In this document: piece after piece, positions 49,342 to 59,821 of the stretch
Numbering within the stretch: the stretch's first letter is position 1
Layout of the letters: every line of letters starts with the position of its first letter
NCBI RefSeq assembly: GCF_014859355.1
Contig: NZ_JACUUJ010000006.1
Coordinates: 1-64,000 of the forward strand
Length of the DNA stretch: 64,000 bases
Direction: 5' to 3'
Source: Yoonia sp.
GTDB taxonomy: Bacteria > Pseudomonadota > Alphaproteobacteria > Rhodobacterales > Rhodobacteraceae
The notes under the pieces: model-generated
Told to the model about the DNA's origin: nothing
Databases searched by the model: none
What the model saw: only the letters and a program-made list of their open reading frames with translations
Program-made: the position numbers and the translations under genes

Positions 49342-49947
49342 ATGATGCAACTGCTTATTTCCCCTGCGTCACCATTTGTGCGCAAGGTGCGGGTCTTGCT
49401 GCGGGAAACAGACATGCTGGACAAGGTAGAGGAAGTTCACGTCGTCACATCTCCGCTTGCGTCAGACCCGAGCGTGCTGGCCGCCAACCCGACGGGCAAG
49501 ATACCGGCACTCGTGCGCGCCGATGGCCCTGCCATGTATGACAGTCGGGTGATCACCCGCTATCTGGACGATCTGGCAGGGGGGCATCTGTATCCGCAAA
49601 GCCGCATCTGGGAAATCCTGACGCTTGAGGCGACAGCGGATGCGATCATGGATGCGGCTGTTTTGATGGCCTACGAACTGCGGTTCCGCACCCCCGAACA
49701 GCAATCAACGGCATGGCTGGATGCGCAGTGGGGCAAAGTCAGCCGCAGCGTCACCGCGATCAACAGCCGCTGGGTAAGCCACCTGAGCGGACCACTGACC
49801 ATAGGGCAAATCGCCGTCGGGTGTGCGCTGTCCTATCTGGATTTGCGGCATGACGCGCGCAACTGGCGCGATGGCAACATCACCTTGGCCGCGTGGCACG
49901 CAGATTGGGTGCAACGCGACAGCATGGTCACGACACAAGCCGAATAA
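49342..49947 (+). CDS. Glutathione S-transferase family protein
   Basis: MQLLISPASPFVRKVRVLLRETDMLDKVEEVHV…NPTGKIPALVRADGPAMYDSRVITRYLDDL. Confidence 0.92.
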   Translation: MMQLLISPASPFVRKVRVLLRETDMLDKVEEVHVVTSPLASDPSVLAANPTGKIPALVRADGPAMYDSRVITRYLDDLAGGHLYPQSRIWEILTLEATADAIMDAAVLMAYELRFRTPEQQSTAWLDAQWGKVSRSVTAINSRWVSHLSGPLTIGQIAVGCALSYLDLRHDARNWRDGNITLAAWHADWVQRDSMVTTQAE

Positions 49948-49949
49948 AC

Positions 49950-50597
49950 CTAGAAATTAAAGCTGACGCCCAAGTTGACCGCATTGGTGATCACATCGGT
50001 TTCAAGCGTGCCGCCCGTGTCCAGATCAGCGGTGTTTGATGAATAGGTGCCTTTGTATTCACCAAAAACAGACCACCGGTCATTGATCGGGTAACTTGCA
50101 CCTGCAATCACAGTCGCGGCTGGCCCGGTCAGCTGATATCCAAAGGTTTCGGACGTTCCATTCGTCACCTCGACATGCGGAATCGCCACACCCAGCCCGC
50201 CACCAACATAGGGGCTGATTTGACCAAAGGCACTTGGCCAGCGACGGTAGGCATTAACGGTCAACGTATTCAACCCGTCGGTCATTTCCAGCACGGTATA
50301 TCCCGGCGGCAATTCGCCCGGCTTGGGGTATATTTTATTATGTGCGAAATCGAGCCCGAAACCAAAACCGCTTTCCCGCCATTTGGTCGCGCGAATGCCA
50401 TAATAGGGTGGCGCATCACCTGAACGACCTTCCCAAGCAACGGAAAAATCACCGTCCGGGATGGTGCTATCGCCACGGACCGAAACATCTGACGGATTTG
50501 CCGTTTGCACACCGCCATAAAAGCTAAGCTCGACTTCTGCGATGGCGGGTGCTGTCGCAGCCAGGAGCATCACAAATGCAATCGTCGCGCGTTTCAT
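49950..50597 (-). CDS. Outer-membrane beta-barrel protein
   Basis: Signal peptide; alternating beta pattern, SPYVGGGLGVAIPHVEV, C-terminal aromatic NLGVSFNF. Confidence 0.85.
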   Translation of the reverse strand: MKRATIAFVMLLAATAPAIAEVELSFYGGVQTANPSDVSVRGDSTIPDGDFSVAWEGRSGDAPPYYGIRATKWRESGFGFGLDFAHNKIYPKPGELPPGYTVLEMTDGLNTLTVNAYRRWPSAFGQISPYVGGGLGVAIPHVEVTNGTSETFGYQLTGPAATVIAGASYPINDRWSVFGEYKGTYSSNTADLDTGGTLETDVITNAVNLGVSFNF

Positions 50598-50698
50598 CGA
50601 ATCGGTCCTTAAAGCAGGTCGTTATGTCAAAGCATCTATGCCTCTGCCCCGACACTCACAAGTAAACACTAATTCACAGTTAAGCGACACGAGGTATC

Positions 50699-50716
50699 TG
50701 TGACACAGCTGTCACA
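50699..50716. promoter_or_regulatory. Inverted repeat TGTGACA-cagc-TGTCACA between the OMP gene and petA
   Basis: Perfect 7-4-7 inverted repeat in the divergent intergenic region. Confidence 0.45.
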
Positions 50717-51012
50717 ACCTTTGCATTAAAAAGGCCGATTTGTCCAATTTTCAGCTGATGCGCGTATTTTAAAGGCAGGTTGCACCCCGCCGGTGCGGCT
50801 TGTCAGGCGTCTGGCCTGCCGATCTGCACGGTCAGAGGGCGCGCACAGCGCGTGATCAAATAACCCCACCCCTTACCAATGGCACCCTGCGCCCGAATGT
50901 CCGCTGGACGTTGCAGGTTTTGATGGCTAAACAGCGGCGGAACAGGCTAACGGCGACGTTCGCCTTATTTTTCGTGTGGGCGCTTAGCCCGAAAAAATCG
51001 GAGATGCACACT

Positions 51013-51573
51013 GTGTCACATGCAGATGAACACCAAGGCACACGCCGCGACTTCTTGTATTACGCAACCGCCGGTGCCGGCGCTGTTGTCACAGGTGCCG
51101 CGGTTTGGCCTTTGGTTAACCAAATGAACCCTTCCGCTGATGTTCTGGCGCTTGCCTCGATCCGCGTTGATGTCAGCGCGGTTGACCCCGGCACACAGTT
51201 GACAGTGCTGTGGCAGGGCAAGCCCGTCTTTATCCGTGCCCGAACCGAAGATGAAATCGCTCAGGCCCGCGCTGTCGATATCAGCGCCTTGCCTGACCAG
51301 AAGGCGGAAAACGAAAACCTGACTGCCCCAGCGGATGCATCGGATGAAAATCGCGCCCTATCAGAAGATGGCGTATGGTTGGTTCAGATGGGGATTTGCA
51401 CCCACCTTGGCTGTGTGCCTTTGGGTGAACAAGGTGAATTTGGCGGTTGGTTCTGCCCCTGCCACGGGTCGCACTACGACACGTCAGGCCGTATTCGCAA
51501 GGGGCCAGCGCCACGCAACCTTCTTGTGCCCGTCGCGTCATTCGTTGACGAAACAACAATTCAACTGGGTTAA
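51013..51573 (+). CDS. petA: Ubiquinol-cytochrome c reductase Rieske iron-sulfur subunit
   Basis: [24 protein letters not shown], Rieske [10 protein letters not shown] and [12 protein letters not shown] start at 51013 fits GGAG spacing better than ATG 51004. Confidence 0.95.
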   Translation: MSHADEHQGTRRDFLYYATAGAGAVVTGAAVWPLVNQMNPSADVLALASIRVDVSAVDPGTQLTVLWQGKPVFIRARTEDEIAQARAVDISALPDQKAENENLTAPADASDENRALSEDGVWLVQMGICTHLGCVPLGEQGEFGGWFCPCHGSHYDTSGRIRKGPAPRNLLVPVASFVDETTIQLG

Positions 51574-51585
51574 GGAGAAAGCGCC

Positions 51586-52926
51586 ATGGCTGGTATCCCC
51601 CACGACCATTACGAACCAAAGTCCGGCAGCGAAAAGTGGTTGCATTCACGTCTGCCTATCGTCGGGCTGATCTATGACACCTTGATGCTGCCCACACCCA
51701 AGAACCTGAACTGGATGTGGATCTGGGGCATTGTCCTGACATTTACGCTGGTCTTGCAGATCGCCACCGGCATCGTGCTGGTGATGCATTACGTGCCACA
51801 TGTGGATATGGCCTTTACTTCGGTCGAACACATCATGCGCAACGTGAACGGCGGCCATATGATCCGCTATTTCCACATGAACGGGGCCTCACTGTTCTTT
51901 GTCGCTGTTTACCTGCACATGTTCCGGTCGCTGTACTACGGGTCATACAAGGCCCCGCGCGAAGTGACGTGGATCATCGGCATGCTGATGTATCTGCTGA
52001 TGATGGGCACAGCGTTCATGGGGTACGTGCTGCCATGGGGGCAAATGTCGTTCCACGGTACCGCCGTAATCACCGGCCTGTTTGGCGCCATCCCCTTTGT
52101 TGGCGATTCGGTGCAAACATGGTTGCTAGGAGCGTCCGCCGTGGGCCAACCCGCGCTGAACCGCTTTTTCTCGTTGCACTATCTACTGCCCTTTGTTCTG
52201 CTGGGCCTGACGATCGTGCATATCTGGGCTTTCCACACGACTGGCAACAACAACCCCACCGGGGTTGAGGTCCGCCGCACATCGAAAGAAGACGCACAGA
52301 AAGACACCCTGCCTTTCTGGCCCTACTTCGTGATCAAGGATCTGTTTGCTCTGGCTGTCATCATGGCTGTTTTCATGGCGATTGTCGGGTTCATGCCAAA
52401 CTATCTGGGCCATCCAGACAACTACATCCCTGCAAACGCGCTGGCGACACCGTCGCACATCGTGCCAGAATGGTATTTCCTGCCCTTCTACGCGATCTTG
52501 CGGGCGTTTACCGCTGATGTCTGGATCGTGCAGATCGTGCAATTCCTCAGCTTTGGCATCATCGACGCAAAATTCTTTGGCGTGCTGGCGATGTTTGGCG
52601 CCATCGTTGTGATGGCGTTGGCGCCCTGGCTGGACACATCTTCAGTGCGGTCGGGCCGGTATCGTCCGATGTTCAAATGGTGGTTTGCGTTGCTGGCCGT
52701 TGATTTTATGGTGCTGATGTGGGTTGGCGCGCGGCCTGCCCAATTCCCCTACGACTGGATTTCGCTGATCGCTTCGACTTACTGGTTCGCGTATTTCCTG
52801 GTCATTCTGCCGCTGCTGGGTGTGCTGGAAAAACCACAAACGCCACCAGCCACCATCGAGGAAGATTTCAACGCGCACTACGCGCCGAAAGATGGCGGTT
52901 CTGCTGTCGTCAACCCGGCCGAGTGA
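51586..52926 (+). CDS. petB: Ubiquinol-cytochrome c reductase cytochrome b
   Basis: [70 protein letters not shown]. Confidence 0.97.
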   Translation: MAGIPHDHYEPKSGSEKWLHSRLPIVGLIYDTLMLPTPKNLNWMWIWGIVLTFTLVLQIATGIVLVMHYVPHVDMAFTSVEHIMRNVNGGHMIRYFHMNGASLFFVAVYLHMFRSLYYGSYKAPREVTWIIGMLMYLLMMGTAFMGYVLPWGQMSFHGTAVITGLFGAIPFVGDSVQTWLLGASAVGQPALNRFFSLHYLLPFVLLGLTIVHIWAFHTTGNNNPTGVEVRRTSKEDAQKDTLPFWPYFVIKDLFALAVIMAVFMAIVGFMPNYLGHPDNYIPANALATPSHIVPEWYFLPFYAILRAFTADVWIVQIVQFLSFGIIDAKFFGVLAMFGAIVVMALAPWLDTSSVRSGRYRPMFKWWFALLAVDFMVLMWVGARPAQFPYDWISLIASTYWFAYFLVILPLLGVLEKPQTPPATIEEDFNAHYAPKDGGSAVVNPAE

Positions 52927-52942
52927 GAAAGGACAAAACATC

Positions 52943-53800
52943 ATGTTCCGCAAACTCACCCTGACCGCCGCCGCGGCACTTGCACTGTCAACGGTGCAAG
53001 CCCCGGCTGCGGAAATTGAAACCGTCATCACAGACTTTGCGTTCCCTTTCGAGGGGCCGTTCGGCAGCTATGACCAGTTGCAATTGCAGCGCGGTCTGCA
53101 AGTCTACACCGAGGTTTGTTCAGCTTGTCACGGGCTTGACCTGGTCGCATTCCGCACGCTTGCCGACCAAGGCGGCCCCGGCCTGCCCGAGGACCAGATG
53201 CGTGCTTACGCCGAATTCTACGAAGTCTTCGATCCAGAGCTGTTCGACGGTGAAGGCGACTTCCGGCCCGCAACCCCGGCAGACCATTTCCCCGGCTCAT
53301 CGCTTTCCAACGCGCCAGATCTGTCGTTGATGGCCAAGGCGCGCGCCGGTTTCCACGGGCCTGCGGGCACCGGTCTGGCACAATTGGTCAAAGGTATGGG
53401 TGGTGCGGAATACATCGCCTCGCTTCTGAGCGGCTACGTCGATGAACCAGAGTGTGCGCTGGATGGTGAACCGATGGACGGTTATTATAACGTCGCCTTT
53501 GCTGCTGGCGGTTTCCCCGAAAGCTGCATTGATGAACACGGGCATCACATGGTCCCCGGCAGCTATATCGCCATGGCCCCACCACTCTATGGAGATGACG
53601 TGGAATTTGCGGACGGTGCTGCGACCGATCTGGTATCCGTTTCAAAAGACGTGTCCGCATTCCTGATGTGGACAGCCGAACCAAAGCTGGTTGCCCGCAA
53701 ACAAGCCGGCCTGACAGGTGTGCTGTTCCTGACGGTTTTATCTGTTCTTCTATATCTGACGAACAAGCGCCTTTGGGCACCGCACAAGAAAAAGCACTGA
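52943..53800 (+). CDS. petC: Cytochrome c1
   Basis: Heme motif [15 protein letters not shown]; signal peptide; C-terminal TM anchor; follows petB. Confidence 0.96.
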   Translation: MFRKLTLTAAAALALSTVQAPAAEIETVITDFAFPFEGPFGSYDQLQLQRGLQVYTEVCSACHGLDLVAFRTLADQGGPGLPEDQMRAYAEFYEVFDPELFDGEGDFRPATPADHFPGSSLSNAPDLSLMAKARAGFHGPAGTGLAQLVKGMGGAEYIASLLSGYVDEPECALDGEPMDGYYNVAFAAGGFPESCIDEHGHHMVPGSYIAMAPPLYGDDVEFADGAATDLVSVSKDVSAFLMWTAEPKLVARKQAGLTGVLFLTVLSVLLYLTNKRLWAPHKKKH

Positions 53801-53822
53801 CACAACGCAACGCACCTTGATT

Positions 53823-53847
53823 GACCCGCCTCTCTGGCGGGTCTTTT
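53823..53847. terminator. Rho-independent terminator after petC (GACCCGCC-tctct-GGCGGGTC-TTTT)
   Basis: Perfect 8-bp GC stem with T-run, between convergent petC and thiQ. Confidence 0.85.
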
Positions 53848-53861
53848 GCGTTTCGGGGGTG

Positions 53862-54566
53862 TTATGCCGGTCCTTGCCCCAGGTAATCAATCAATACGGC
53901 AGGCGGATTGGCAAACAACGCAGATGTCTCGACCGGCGCCGCAGCACGCCCATCCGCTACCAGAACAACATCATCCGCGACATGCCGGGCATCCGCCGGA
54001 TCATGCGTCACCATAATGACAAGCCGGTCAGGCCCGGCCAACTTGCCCCGCACGAGGTCCAGCATTTCCATCTTGAGCCCCGGTCCAAGCGCCGAAAACG
54101 GCTCATCGAGCAAAACCACCGGTTTGTCTGCCAGCAGCACCCGCGCCAGCGCAGCGCGGCTTTGCTGCCCACCAGACAGCGCACCGGGTTTACGTCCACC
54201 CAAACCGGCCAGCCCCACATCTACCAGCGCGGCATTCACGCGCGCGGCGTCCTGCGCAGACAGCCGCAACCGCGGGCGCAGCGCCAGCCCAACGTTTTGC
54301 GCCACGCTAAGATGCGGAAACAGGTTGTTATCCTGAAATAAGATGCTGCTGGGGCGATCGCCGGGGGGTAAATCAGTCAGATCACGCCCGTTCCACATGA
54401 TACGGCCTTTGGCCGGAGGAAAGAATCCCGCAATTGCGGCCAATAGTGTTGATTTACCCGCACCAGAGGGGCCAATCAGGGCAGTCATCCGCCCTTTTGC
54501 CAAGGCCAGATCGGCCCGCAATGCAAAATCGTCTTGCTGCAACAGCAGTTTTTCACAGGTCAGCAT
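53862..54566 (-). CDS. thiQ: Thiamine ABC transporter ATP-binding protein
   Basis: GPSGAGKSTLLAAIAGFF, LSGGQQSRAALARVLLADKPVVLLDEPFSALGPGL; downstream of thiBP and a TPP riboswitch. Confidence 0.93.
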   Translation of the reverse strand: MLTCEKLLLQQDDFALRADLALAKGRMTALIGPSGAGKSTLLAAIAGFFPPAKGRIMWNGRDLTDLPPGDRPSSILFQDNNLFPHLSVAQNVGLALRPRLRLSAQDAARVNAALVDVGLAGLGGRKPGALSGGQQSRAALARVLLADKPVVLLDEPFSALGPGLKMEMLDLVRGKLAGPDRLVIMVTHDPADARHVADDVVLVADGRAAAPVETSALFANPPAVLIDYLGQGPA

Positions 54567-56082
54567 CGCGGCGCGCTCCTTTGTCGCAGATCCAGAAAAT
54601 GACAAATGTCAGCGTCACCAGCACCAAGGCGGCAGCTGCAGCAGTTTCCATACGAAACGCGCCCATCAGCCGGAACATCGCCAGCGGCAGTGTTTCCTGC
54701 GATTGCCCCGCAAACAGCGCGATGACCCCCAGATCACCCATGGACAGCGCCGCCGCAATCCCCGTCCCAAAGCCCAGCGGGCGCCGGACCCGCGGCAGAA
54801 CGACAATGCGCACCCATGCCCAGCCACGCAGGCCAAGTGCTGCACCCAAGCGCCCAAAATCGGCCTGCACATCCGCCACAGCCGGGGCGATAGCCCGCAA
54901 CACAAAAGGCAGAGCCAACGTCGCATTCACCAACGCCGTTACGACCAGCGCAAGGCGTGCAGGGTTGATGAAGGGATAAACCAGCAAAAACGCTCCCGTT
55001 CCCACAACCAGCCCCGAGGCAGCCAGCGGTAAAACCCCCACGACTGCGATGACAGGCCCCCCCCACAGCGCCAGCGCCAGCGCCAAGACGGAACACAACG
55101 CCGCAGAAACAACCGCCACCGCGATCGACCGCGCCGCGGCGTGCCAGATGCTTGGCGGTAGATCAGCCAGCCCCGGCAACCCCTTCAGCACAATCATGCT
55201 TAGCGGCAGAACAAGAAACAACGCCGCCAACGTGATGGCCAGCGCATCTACTACGGCAGAGGCTCTATCCCAACGCTGCACGCTGCGGTCCAGCCCGGCA
55301 CCCATCGCAGCAGGGCCCGTGACGCGCCACGCGACCACAGCCGCCACGGCGCACAGCCCGAATTGCACACAGGCCAGCAGCGCCGCGCGTCCCAGATCGA
55401 AATCAAATCGCAACGCCTGATAGATGGCCAGTTCAACAGTTGTAGCCCTTGGCCCGCCGCCCAGCGTCAGCGCCACGGCAAAACTGGTCAGGCAGATCAG
55501 GAAAATAACAAGGAACACGCCAGGCACGACTGCGCGCAGCATCGGCCACTCCAGCAAGCGGCCCACAGGGGCATTCAACGTGGCGGCAAGGCGGAACCGT
55601 TCCGCCGGGATCGACAGCCACCCCTGTAAGATCAGGCGGGTCGCCAAGGGCAGATTGAAAAATACATGCGCCAGAACGACACCATGAAAGCCATAGATCG
55701 ACACGGGCGGTATGCCCAAAAGGCCAAGAACGTCATTGATCAGCCCGCTACGCCCGAACACCGCCAACAGCCCAAAGATGGCCACGATCACTGGCAAAAG
55801 GAACGGCGCGCCCAGCAACGTGATCAGCACCTTGCGCCCGAAAAACCGCCGCCGCGCCAGTGCCCGCGCCACCGGAATCGCAAAAATCACGCTTAGTCCG
55901 GCAGACACAAACGCCTGTGTCACGGTAAACCGGATCGCGGACCAATCGGCAGGCGACAGCCCGCCACCCCACTCGGCCCGCCAGCCGACAGCGGCCAGCG
56001 TGCCAAGCGTCAGCACCAGCACCAGCGCCCCGGACAGGGCGCCGGGCCAGCGCGGCGTTAGCGCGACAGGGCGTTGCGCCAT
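54553..56082 (-). CDS. thiP: Thiamine ABC transporter permease
   Basis: 509 aa, duplicated permease domain with two EAA loops (RFRLAATLNAPVGRLLEWPML; DFGRLGAALGLRGWAWVRIVVLPRVRRPLGFG). Confidence 0.93.
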   Translation of the reverse strand: MAQRPVALTPRWPGALSGALVLVLTLGTLAAVGWRAEWGGGLSPADWSAIRFTVTQAFVSAGLSVIFAIPVARALARRRFFGRKVLITLLGAPFLLPVIVAIFGLLAVFGRSGLINDVLGLLGIPPVSIYGFHGVVLAHVFFNLPLATRLILQGWLSIPAERFRLAATLNAPVGRLLEWPMLRAVVPGVFLVIFLICLTSFAVALTLGGGPRATTVELAIYQALRFDFDLGRAALLACVQFGLCAVAAVVAWRVTGPAAMGAGLDRSVQRWDRASAVVDALAITLAALFLVLPLSMIVLKGLPGLADLPPSIWHAAARSIAVAVVSAALCSVLALALALWGGPVIAVVGVLPLAASGLVVGTGAFLLVYPFINPARLALVVTALVNATLALPFVLRAIAPAVADVQADFGRLGAALGLRGWAWVRIVVLPRVRRPLGFGTGIAAALSMGDLGVIALFAGQSQETLPLAMFRLMGAFRMETAAAAALVLVTLTFVIFWICDKGARRDADL

Positions 56083-57047
56083 TCTTCAACGGCGACGGCG
56101 CGCGCATCGGCTGCGCCACGTGGATCAAACAGCAATGCCTCTTGTGGCGTCACCAGCGTTTCAAACCCGGCGGGCAAGCCGCCTGCGGGAACGACAGCAG
56201 GATACATCCAGTTTGTCGTCGGTATCACGCTTTGAAAGGCATCCGACACCATGAAGGCCAGAAACTGTTCGACCAATTCCGGCTGGTCGGTGCTGGCAAC
56301 CTTACCCGCGACCTCGATTTGCAAATAATGGCCCTCATCGAAGGACCACGCGACTTTGCTGGCGTCATCCTCGGCAATCAGGTGATAGGCGGGCGATGTG
56401 GTGTATGACAGCACCGCGTCCGCCTCTCCATCCAGAAACAATCCATAGGCCTCGGACCAGCCGGGGGTAACAGTGACAATGTTATCTGCCAGATCGGTCC
56501 AAAGTGCGGCAGCGTCATCACCATACGCGGCCTTGACCCACATCAGCAGGCCCAGACCGGGCGTGGATGAACGGGGGTCCTGGATCACGATGGAAATATC
56601 GCTATCGGCCAGCGCACGCAGGGAGGCGGGCGCAGGTTCACCGGCATTGCCGACAAAGGCAAAGTAACCCCAGTCAAACGGCAGGAAATCCGGGTCGGTC
56701 CACGCCAGCGGCAGGTCAAGATCCGCCGAGACCCCATGCGGCGCGAACAAGCCAGTGGCGCGGGCGGCCTCTGTCAGGTTGGTATCCAATCCCAGCACGA
56801 TATCGGCGTCGGTGCTTGGCCCTTCCAGTTGCAGACGCGCTAAAAGGGCAGCCCCGTCGCCTGCGCCGATGAATTGCAAATCACAGCCGCAAATTTCTTC
56901 AAATGCGGCCTCAATCGCGGGGCCGGGCCCCCATTCGCTGGTGAAACTGTCATAGGTCAGAATTTGCAGCACCGGGGTCTGCGCCATAGCACCAGAGGCA
57001 CAAAGGGCAAATCCCGCGACAACTGGCAGATAGATCGGTTTTTTCAT
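56058..57047 (-). CDS. thiB: Thiamine ABC transporter substrate-binding protein
   Basis: Signal peptide; LQILTYDSFTSEWGPGPAIEAAFEEICGCDLQFIGAGDGAALLARLQLEG; directly under the TPP riboswitch. Confidence 0.94.
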   Translation of the reverse strand: MKKPIYLPVVAGFALCASGAMAQTPVLQILTYDSFTSEWGPGPAIEAAFEEICGCDLQFIGAGDGAALLARLQLEGPSTDADIVLGLDTNLTEAARATGLFAPHGVSADLDLPLAWTDPDFLPFDWGYFAFVGNAGEPAPASLRALADSDISIVIQDPRSSTPGLGLLMWVKAAYGDDAAALWTDLADNIVTVTPGWSEAYGLFLDGEADAVLSYTTSPAYHLIAEDDASKVAWSFDEGHYLQIEVAGKVASTDQPELVEQFLAFMVSDAFQSVIPTTNWMYPAVVPAGGLPAGFETLVTPQEALLFDPRGAADARAVAVEEWRNALSR

Positions 57048-57097
57048 CGTATCCTCCAAATGCGACGGGCGGATTGGGGATAGCGCGATTGCGATAC

Positions 57098-57182
57098 CTT
57101 CCCTCCGCCGGTCTTAACCGGTTCAGGTTCAACGGGTCTGCGTGACGCATCTCAGCCAGTGAAGGCCCCCCGAGGTGGGGCA
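57098..57182 (-). ncRNA. TPP riboswitch (THI element)
   Basis: Minus strand CTCGGGGGGCCTTCACTGGCTGAGATGCGTCACGCAGACCCGTTGAACCTGAACCGGTTAAGACCGGCGGAGGGAAG matches the conserved core. Confidence 0.95.
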
Positions 57183-57272
57183 AGTGTTAGGGTTTCTTGG
57201 GGTTGATGACAAGGGAAACCTCTTGAGCATGCAAGGCCTGCCCGCTAGACCCATCAGGCAAAGGGGAACGCC

Positions 57273-58376
57273 ATGTCATTCAACAGCTTTGGTCATCTTT
57301 TCCGCGTCACCACATGGGGCGAAAGCCATGGGCCTGCCTTGGGTGCCACCGTTGATGGTTGCCCGCCCCGGGTGCCTCTGGAACCGGCGATGATCCAGCA
57401 ATGGCTGAACAAACGCCGCCCCGGTCTGAACAAGAACACCACCCAGCGGCAGGAACCTGACGCGGTTGAAATCCTGTCAGGCGTGTTTGACGGGCAAACC
57501 ACCGGCACGCCGATCCAGTTGATGATCCGTAATACCGACCAGCGGTCAAAGGATTACGGCGATATCGCCAATACCTTCCGGCCCGGTCACGCCGATATCA
57601 CTTATCACCAAAAATACGGGATCCGCGATTATCGCGGGGGGGGTCGGTCGTCGGCGCGCGAAACCGCGTCGCGCGTGGCCGCGGGCGGTGTCGCCCGCGA
57701 AGCGATCAGGGCTATCGCCCCGGGCGTGCAGATCAAGGGCTACATGACCCGGATGGGCACCAAACCGATTGACCGGTCGCGGATGGACTGGGACCAGATC
57801 GACCAGAACGATTTCTTCTGCCCCGATGCACAGGCCGCAGGCGAATGGGAAGATTATCTGCAATGGCTGCGCAAGGATGATCACAATTCTGTCGGCGCGA
57901 TCATCGAGGTCGTCGCGCGCGGTGTGCCAGCGGGCATCGGCGCACCCATTTATGCAAAGTTAGACACTGATCTGGCCGCTGCAATGATGTCGATCAACGC
58001 CGTGAAGGGTGTGGAAATCGGCGAAGGCTTGGCCGCCGCCGCCCTGACAGGCCGCGACAACGCAGATGAAATTTTCATGGGGCCAAACGGGCCGGAATAC
58101 AGTTCCAACCACGCGGGCGGTATCCTTGGCGGGATCAGCACAGGGCAGGATATTATCGTGCGGTTTGCCGTCAAACCCACGTCATCCATCCTGAGCCCGC
58201 GCAAATCCATCCGCATGGACGGGACCGCAACCGAGGTGATCACCAAGGGCCGTCATGACCCCTGCGTCGGCATCCGTGCCGTGCCCGTGGGCGAGGCGAT
58301 GATGGCTTGTGTGATCCTTGACCATCTGCTGCTAGATCGCGGGCAAACGGGCGGTGCGCGCGGGGTTATCGGGTAA
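57273..58376 (+). CDS. aroC: Chorismate synthase
   Basis: [69 protein letters not shown]. Confidence 0.98.
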   Translation: MSFNSFGHLFRVTTWGESHGPALGATVDGCPPRVPLEPAMIQQWLNKRRPGLNKNTTQRQEPDAVEILSGVFDGQTTGTPIQLMIRNTDQRSKDYGDIANTFRPGHADITYHQKYGIRDYRGGGRSSARETASRVAAGGVAREAIRAIAPGVQIKGYMTRMGTKPIDRSRMDWDQIDQNDFFCPDAQAAGEWEDYLQWLRKDDHNSVGAIIEVVARGVPAGIGAPIYAKLDTDLAAAMMSINAVKGVEIGEGLAAAALTGRDNADEIFMGPNGPEYSSNHAGGILGGISTGQDIIVRFAVKPTSSILSPRKSIRMDGTATEVITKGRHDPCVGIRAVPVGEAMMACVILDHLLLDRGQTGGARGVIG

Positions 58377-58396
58377 GATGGGTGATATCACCCATC
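58377..58396. repeat. Perfect 20-bp palindrome GATGGGTGATATCACCCATC
   Basis: Begins immediately after the aroC stop, between convergent aroC and the EamA gene. Confidence 0.7.
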
Positions 58397-59263
58397 CTAC
58401 GTCTGTTTCGACAGTTGCACCGCTAGAATACCGCCAGCGATGATCACGACGCCGATGATATCCAACACGCCAATCGCCTCGCCCAATATCACTGCGGCGA
58501 TTGCGACCCCCAGAAACGGGTTGAGGAAATGAAAGGTGGATGCCTTGACCGTCCCGATCCGCCCGACCAGCAGGAACCAGACCAGCGTGGCCGCCAGCCC
58601 CGGCACAAGCGTGGTATAGATAAAGGCCACGACCAGCTGCCAGTTCCATATGATGTTATCCAGCGTTTCGAACAGCAGCGCAGGCACCAATAGGATTGCG
58701 CTGCCCACCAGCATTTGCAGCCCCACAATCATCAGCACATTGCCGTTCCATGCGGCACGCCCCACAGCCAGCGTTGCCGCCGTCAGCGACAAAACCCCGA
58801 GCAGCACCAGCACGAATCCGAATGGGTCCACCCCGCCCTGCAACCGCGCGCCCATGATCAGTACAACCCCGAAAACCCCGGCAACCAACCCGCCAACCCC
58901 CAAAGGCCGGACTTTTGTGCCAAAGATCAGCCAGCCCGATAGCGCCACCAGCAGCGGCATGGTCGAGGCGATGATCGCGGCGAATGACGCCTCGACAGTT
59001 TGCATGGCGACGAAATTCAGGCCCAGATACAGCGCGTTCTGGCAGACACCGAACACCACAACCGCCAACCACTGCGCCCGTGTCAGCCGCGCCGACTGGC
59101 CCAGCGCCCATGCGATTGCGACGCCCAGCAAGCCCGAGATAAGGAACCGCAGCGCCAAGGCGCTCAGCGGTGGCGCATATTCGACGATGACCCGCGCAGA
59201 AGTGAACGCCGAGGACCACATCGCCGCAAAGGCGACACCCATCAAAACCGCGCGAATATCCAT
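58397..59263 (-). CDS. EamA/DMT-superfamily transporter
   Basis: Ten-TM duplicated pattern; FAAMWSSAFTSARVIVEYAPPLSALALRFLISGLLGVAIAW. Confidence 0.93.
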   Translation of the reverse strand: MDIRAVLMGVAFAAMWSSAFTSARVIVEYAPPLSALALRFLISGLLGVAIAWALGQSARLTRAQWLAVVVFGVCQNALYLGLNFVAMQTVEASFAAIIASTMPLLVALSGWLIFGTKVRPLGVGGLVAGVFGVVLIMGARLQGGVDPFGFVLVLLGVLSLTAATLAVGRAAWNGNVLMIVGLQMLVGSAILLVPALLFETLDNIIWNWQLVVAFIYTTLVPGLAATLVWFLLVGRIGTVKASTFHFLNPFLGVAIAAVILGEAIGVLDIIGVVIIAGGILAVQLSKQT

Positions 59264-59331
59264 GCTGCCCCCTGCTGTTCGGGGCGACATTTTCTGAAAT
59301 CATTGGCAGAGGCAAGCGATGAACTGACAAA

Positions 59332-59364
59332 GCAAAAGGGCCGCCCGATCAGGCGACCCTTTGC
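59332..59364 (-). terminator. Terminator hairpin downstream of hup (GCAAAGGGTCGCC-tgatc-GGGCGGCCCTTTTGC)
   Basis: Long GC stem, followed on the minus strand by TTTG; 33 nt after the hup stop. Confidence 0.7.
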
Positions 59365-59397
59365 AAATTCCGCATCTGGCCAAAATGGCCGGACCGG

Positions 59398-59688
59398 TTA
59401 GCCGTTTACGCTATCTTTCAGCGCCTTTGCGATCGTCATTTTGACAACCTTGTCAGCGTCTTTCTTGATTTGCTCGCCGGTGGCGGGGTTGCGGACCATC
59501 CGCTCTGGCCGTTCGCGGCAATAGATCTTGCCAACACCGGGCAGGGTCACGGCACCGCCGCCTGCGACTTCTTTGGTGATGATGTCGGTCACGGCATCCA
59601 GTGCTGCGCCTGCAGCTTTCTTGTCCAGACCTGTTTCGTCAGAAAGTGCAGCAACAAGCTGCGCTTTGGTCATTGGTTTTGTCGCCAT
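59398..59688 (-). CDS. hup: HU-family DNA-binding protein
   Basis: MTKAQLVAALSDETGLDKKAAGAALDAVTDIITKEVAGGGAVTLPGVGKIYCRERPERMVRNPATGEQIK. Confidence 0.95.
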   Translation of the reverse strand: MATKPMTKAQLVAALSDETGLDKKAAGAALDAVTDIITKEVAGGGAVTLPGVGKIYCRERPERMVRNPATGEQIKKDADKVVKMTIAKALKDSVNG

Positions 59689-59821
59689 TTTTATGGTCTC
59701 CCTCGTTCGCCCAATTTATAGGGCCTTTGCCCATCTGTTTAACGGTATGTTGTGGGACACCACAACGATTAGTAGCGTTTTACAAGGGAAAATTACATCA
59801 TTTCCGGTGTTTTTCGTCACT

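Noticed and set aside
50699-50716. CRP site interpretation of TGTGACACAGCTGTCACA
   Set aside because: Half-sites are separated by 8 nt rather than the 6 nt of CRP sites; kept only as an unassigned inverted repeat.
57636-57643. G8 run in aroC as a phase-variable tract
   Set aside because: Encodes the conserved GGG of the aroC active-site motif in an essential housekeeping gene; compositional.
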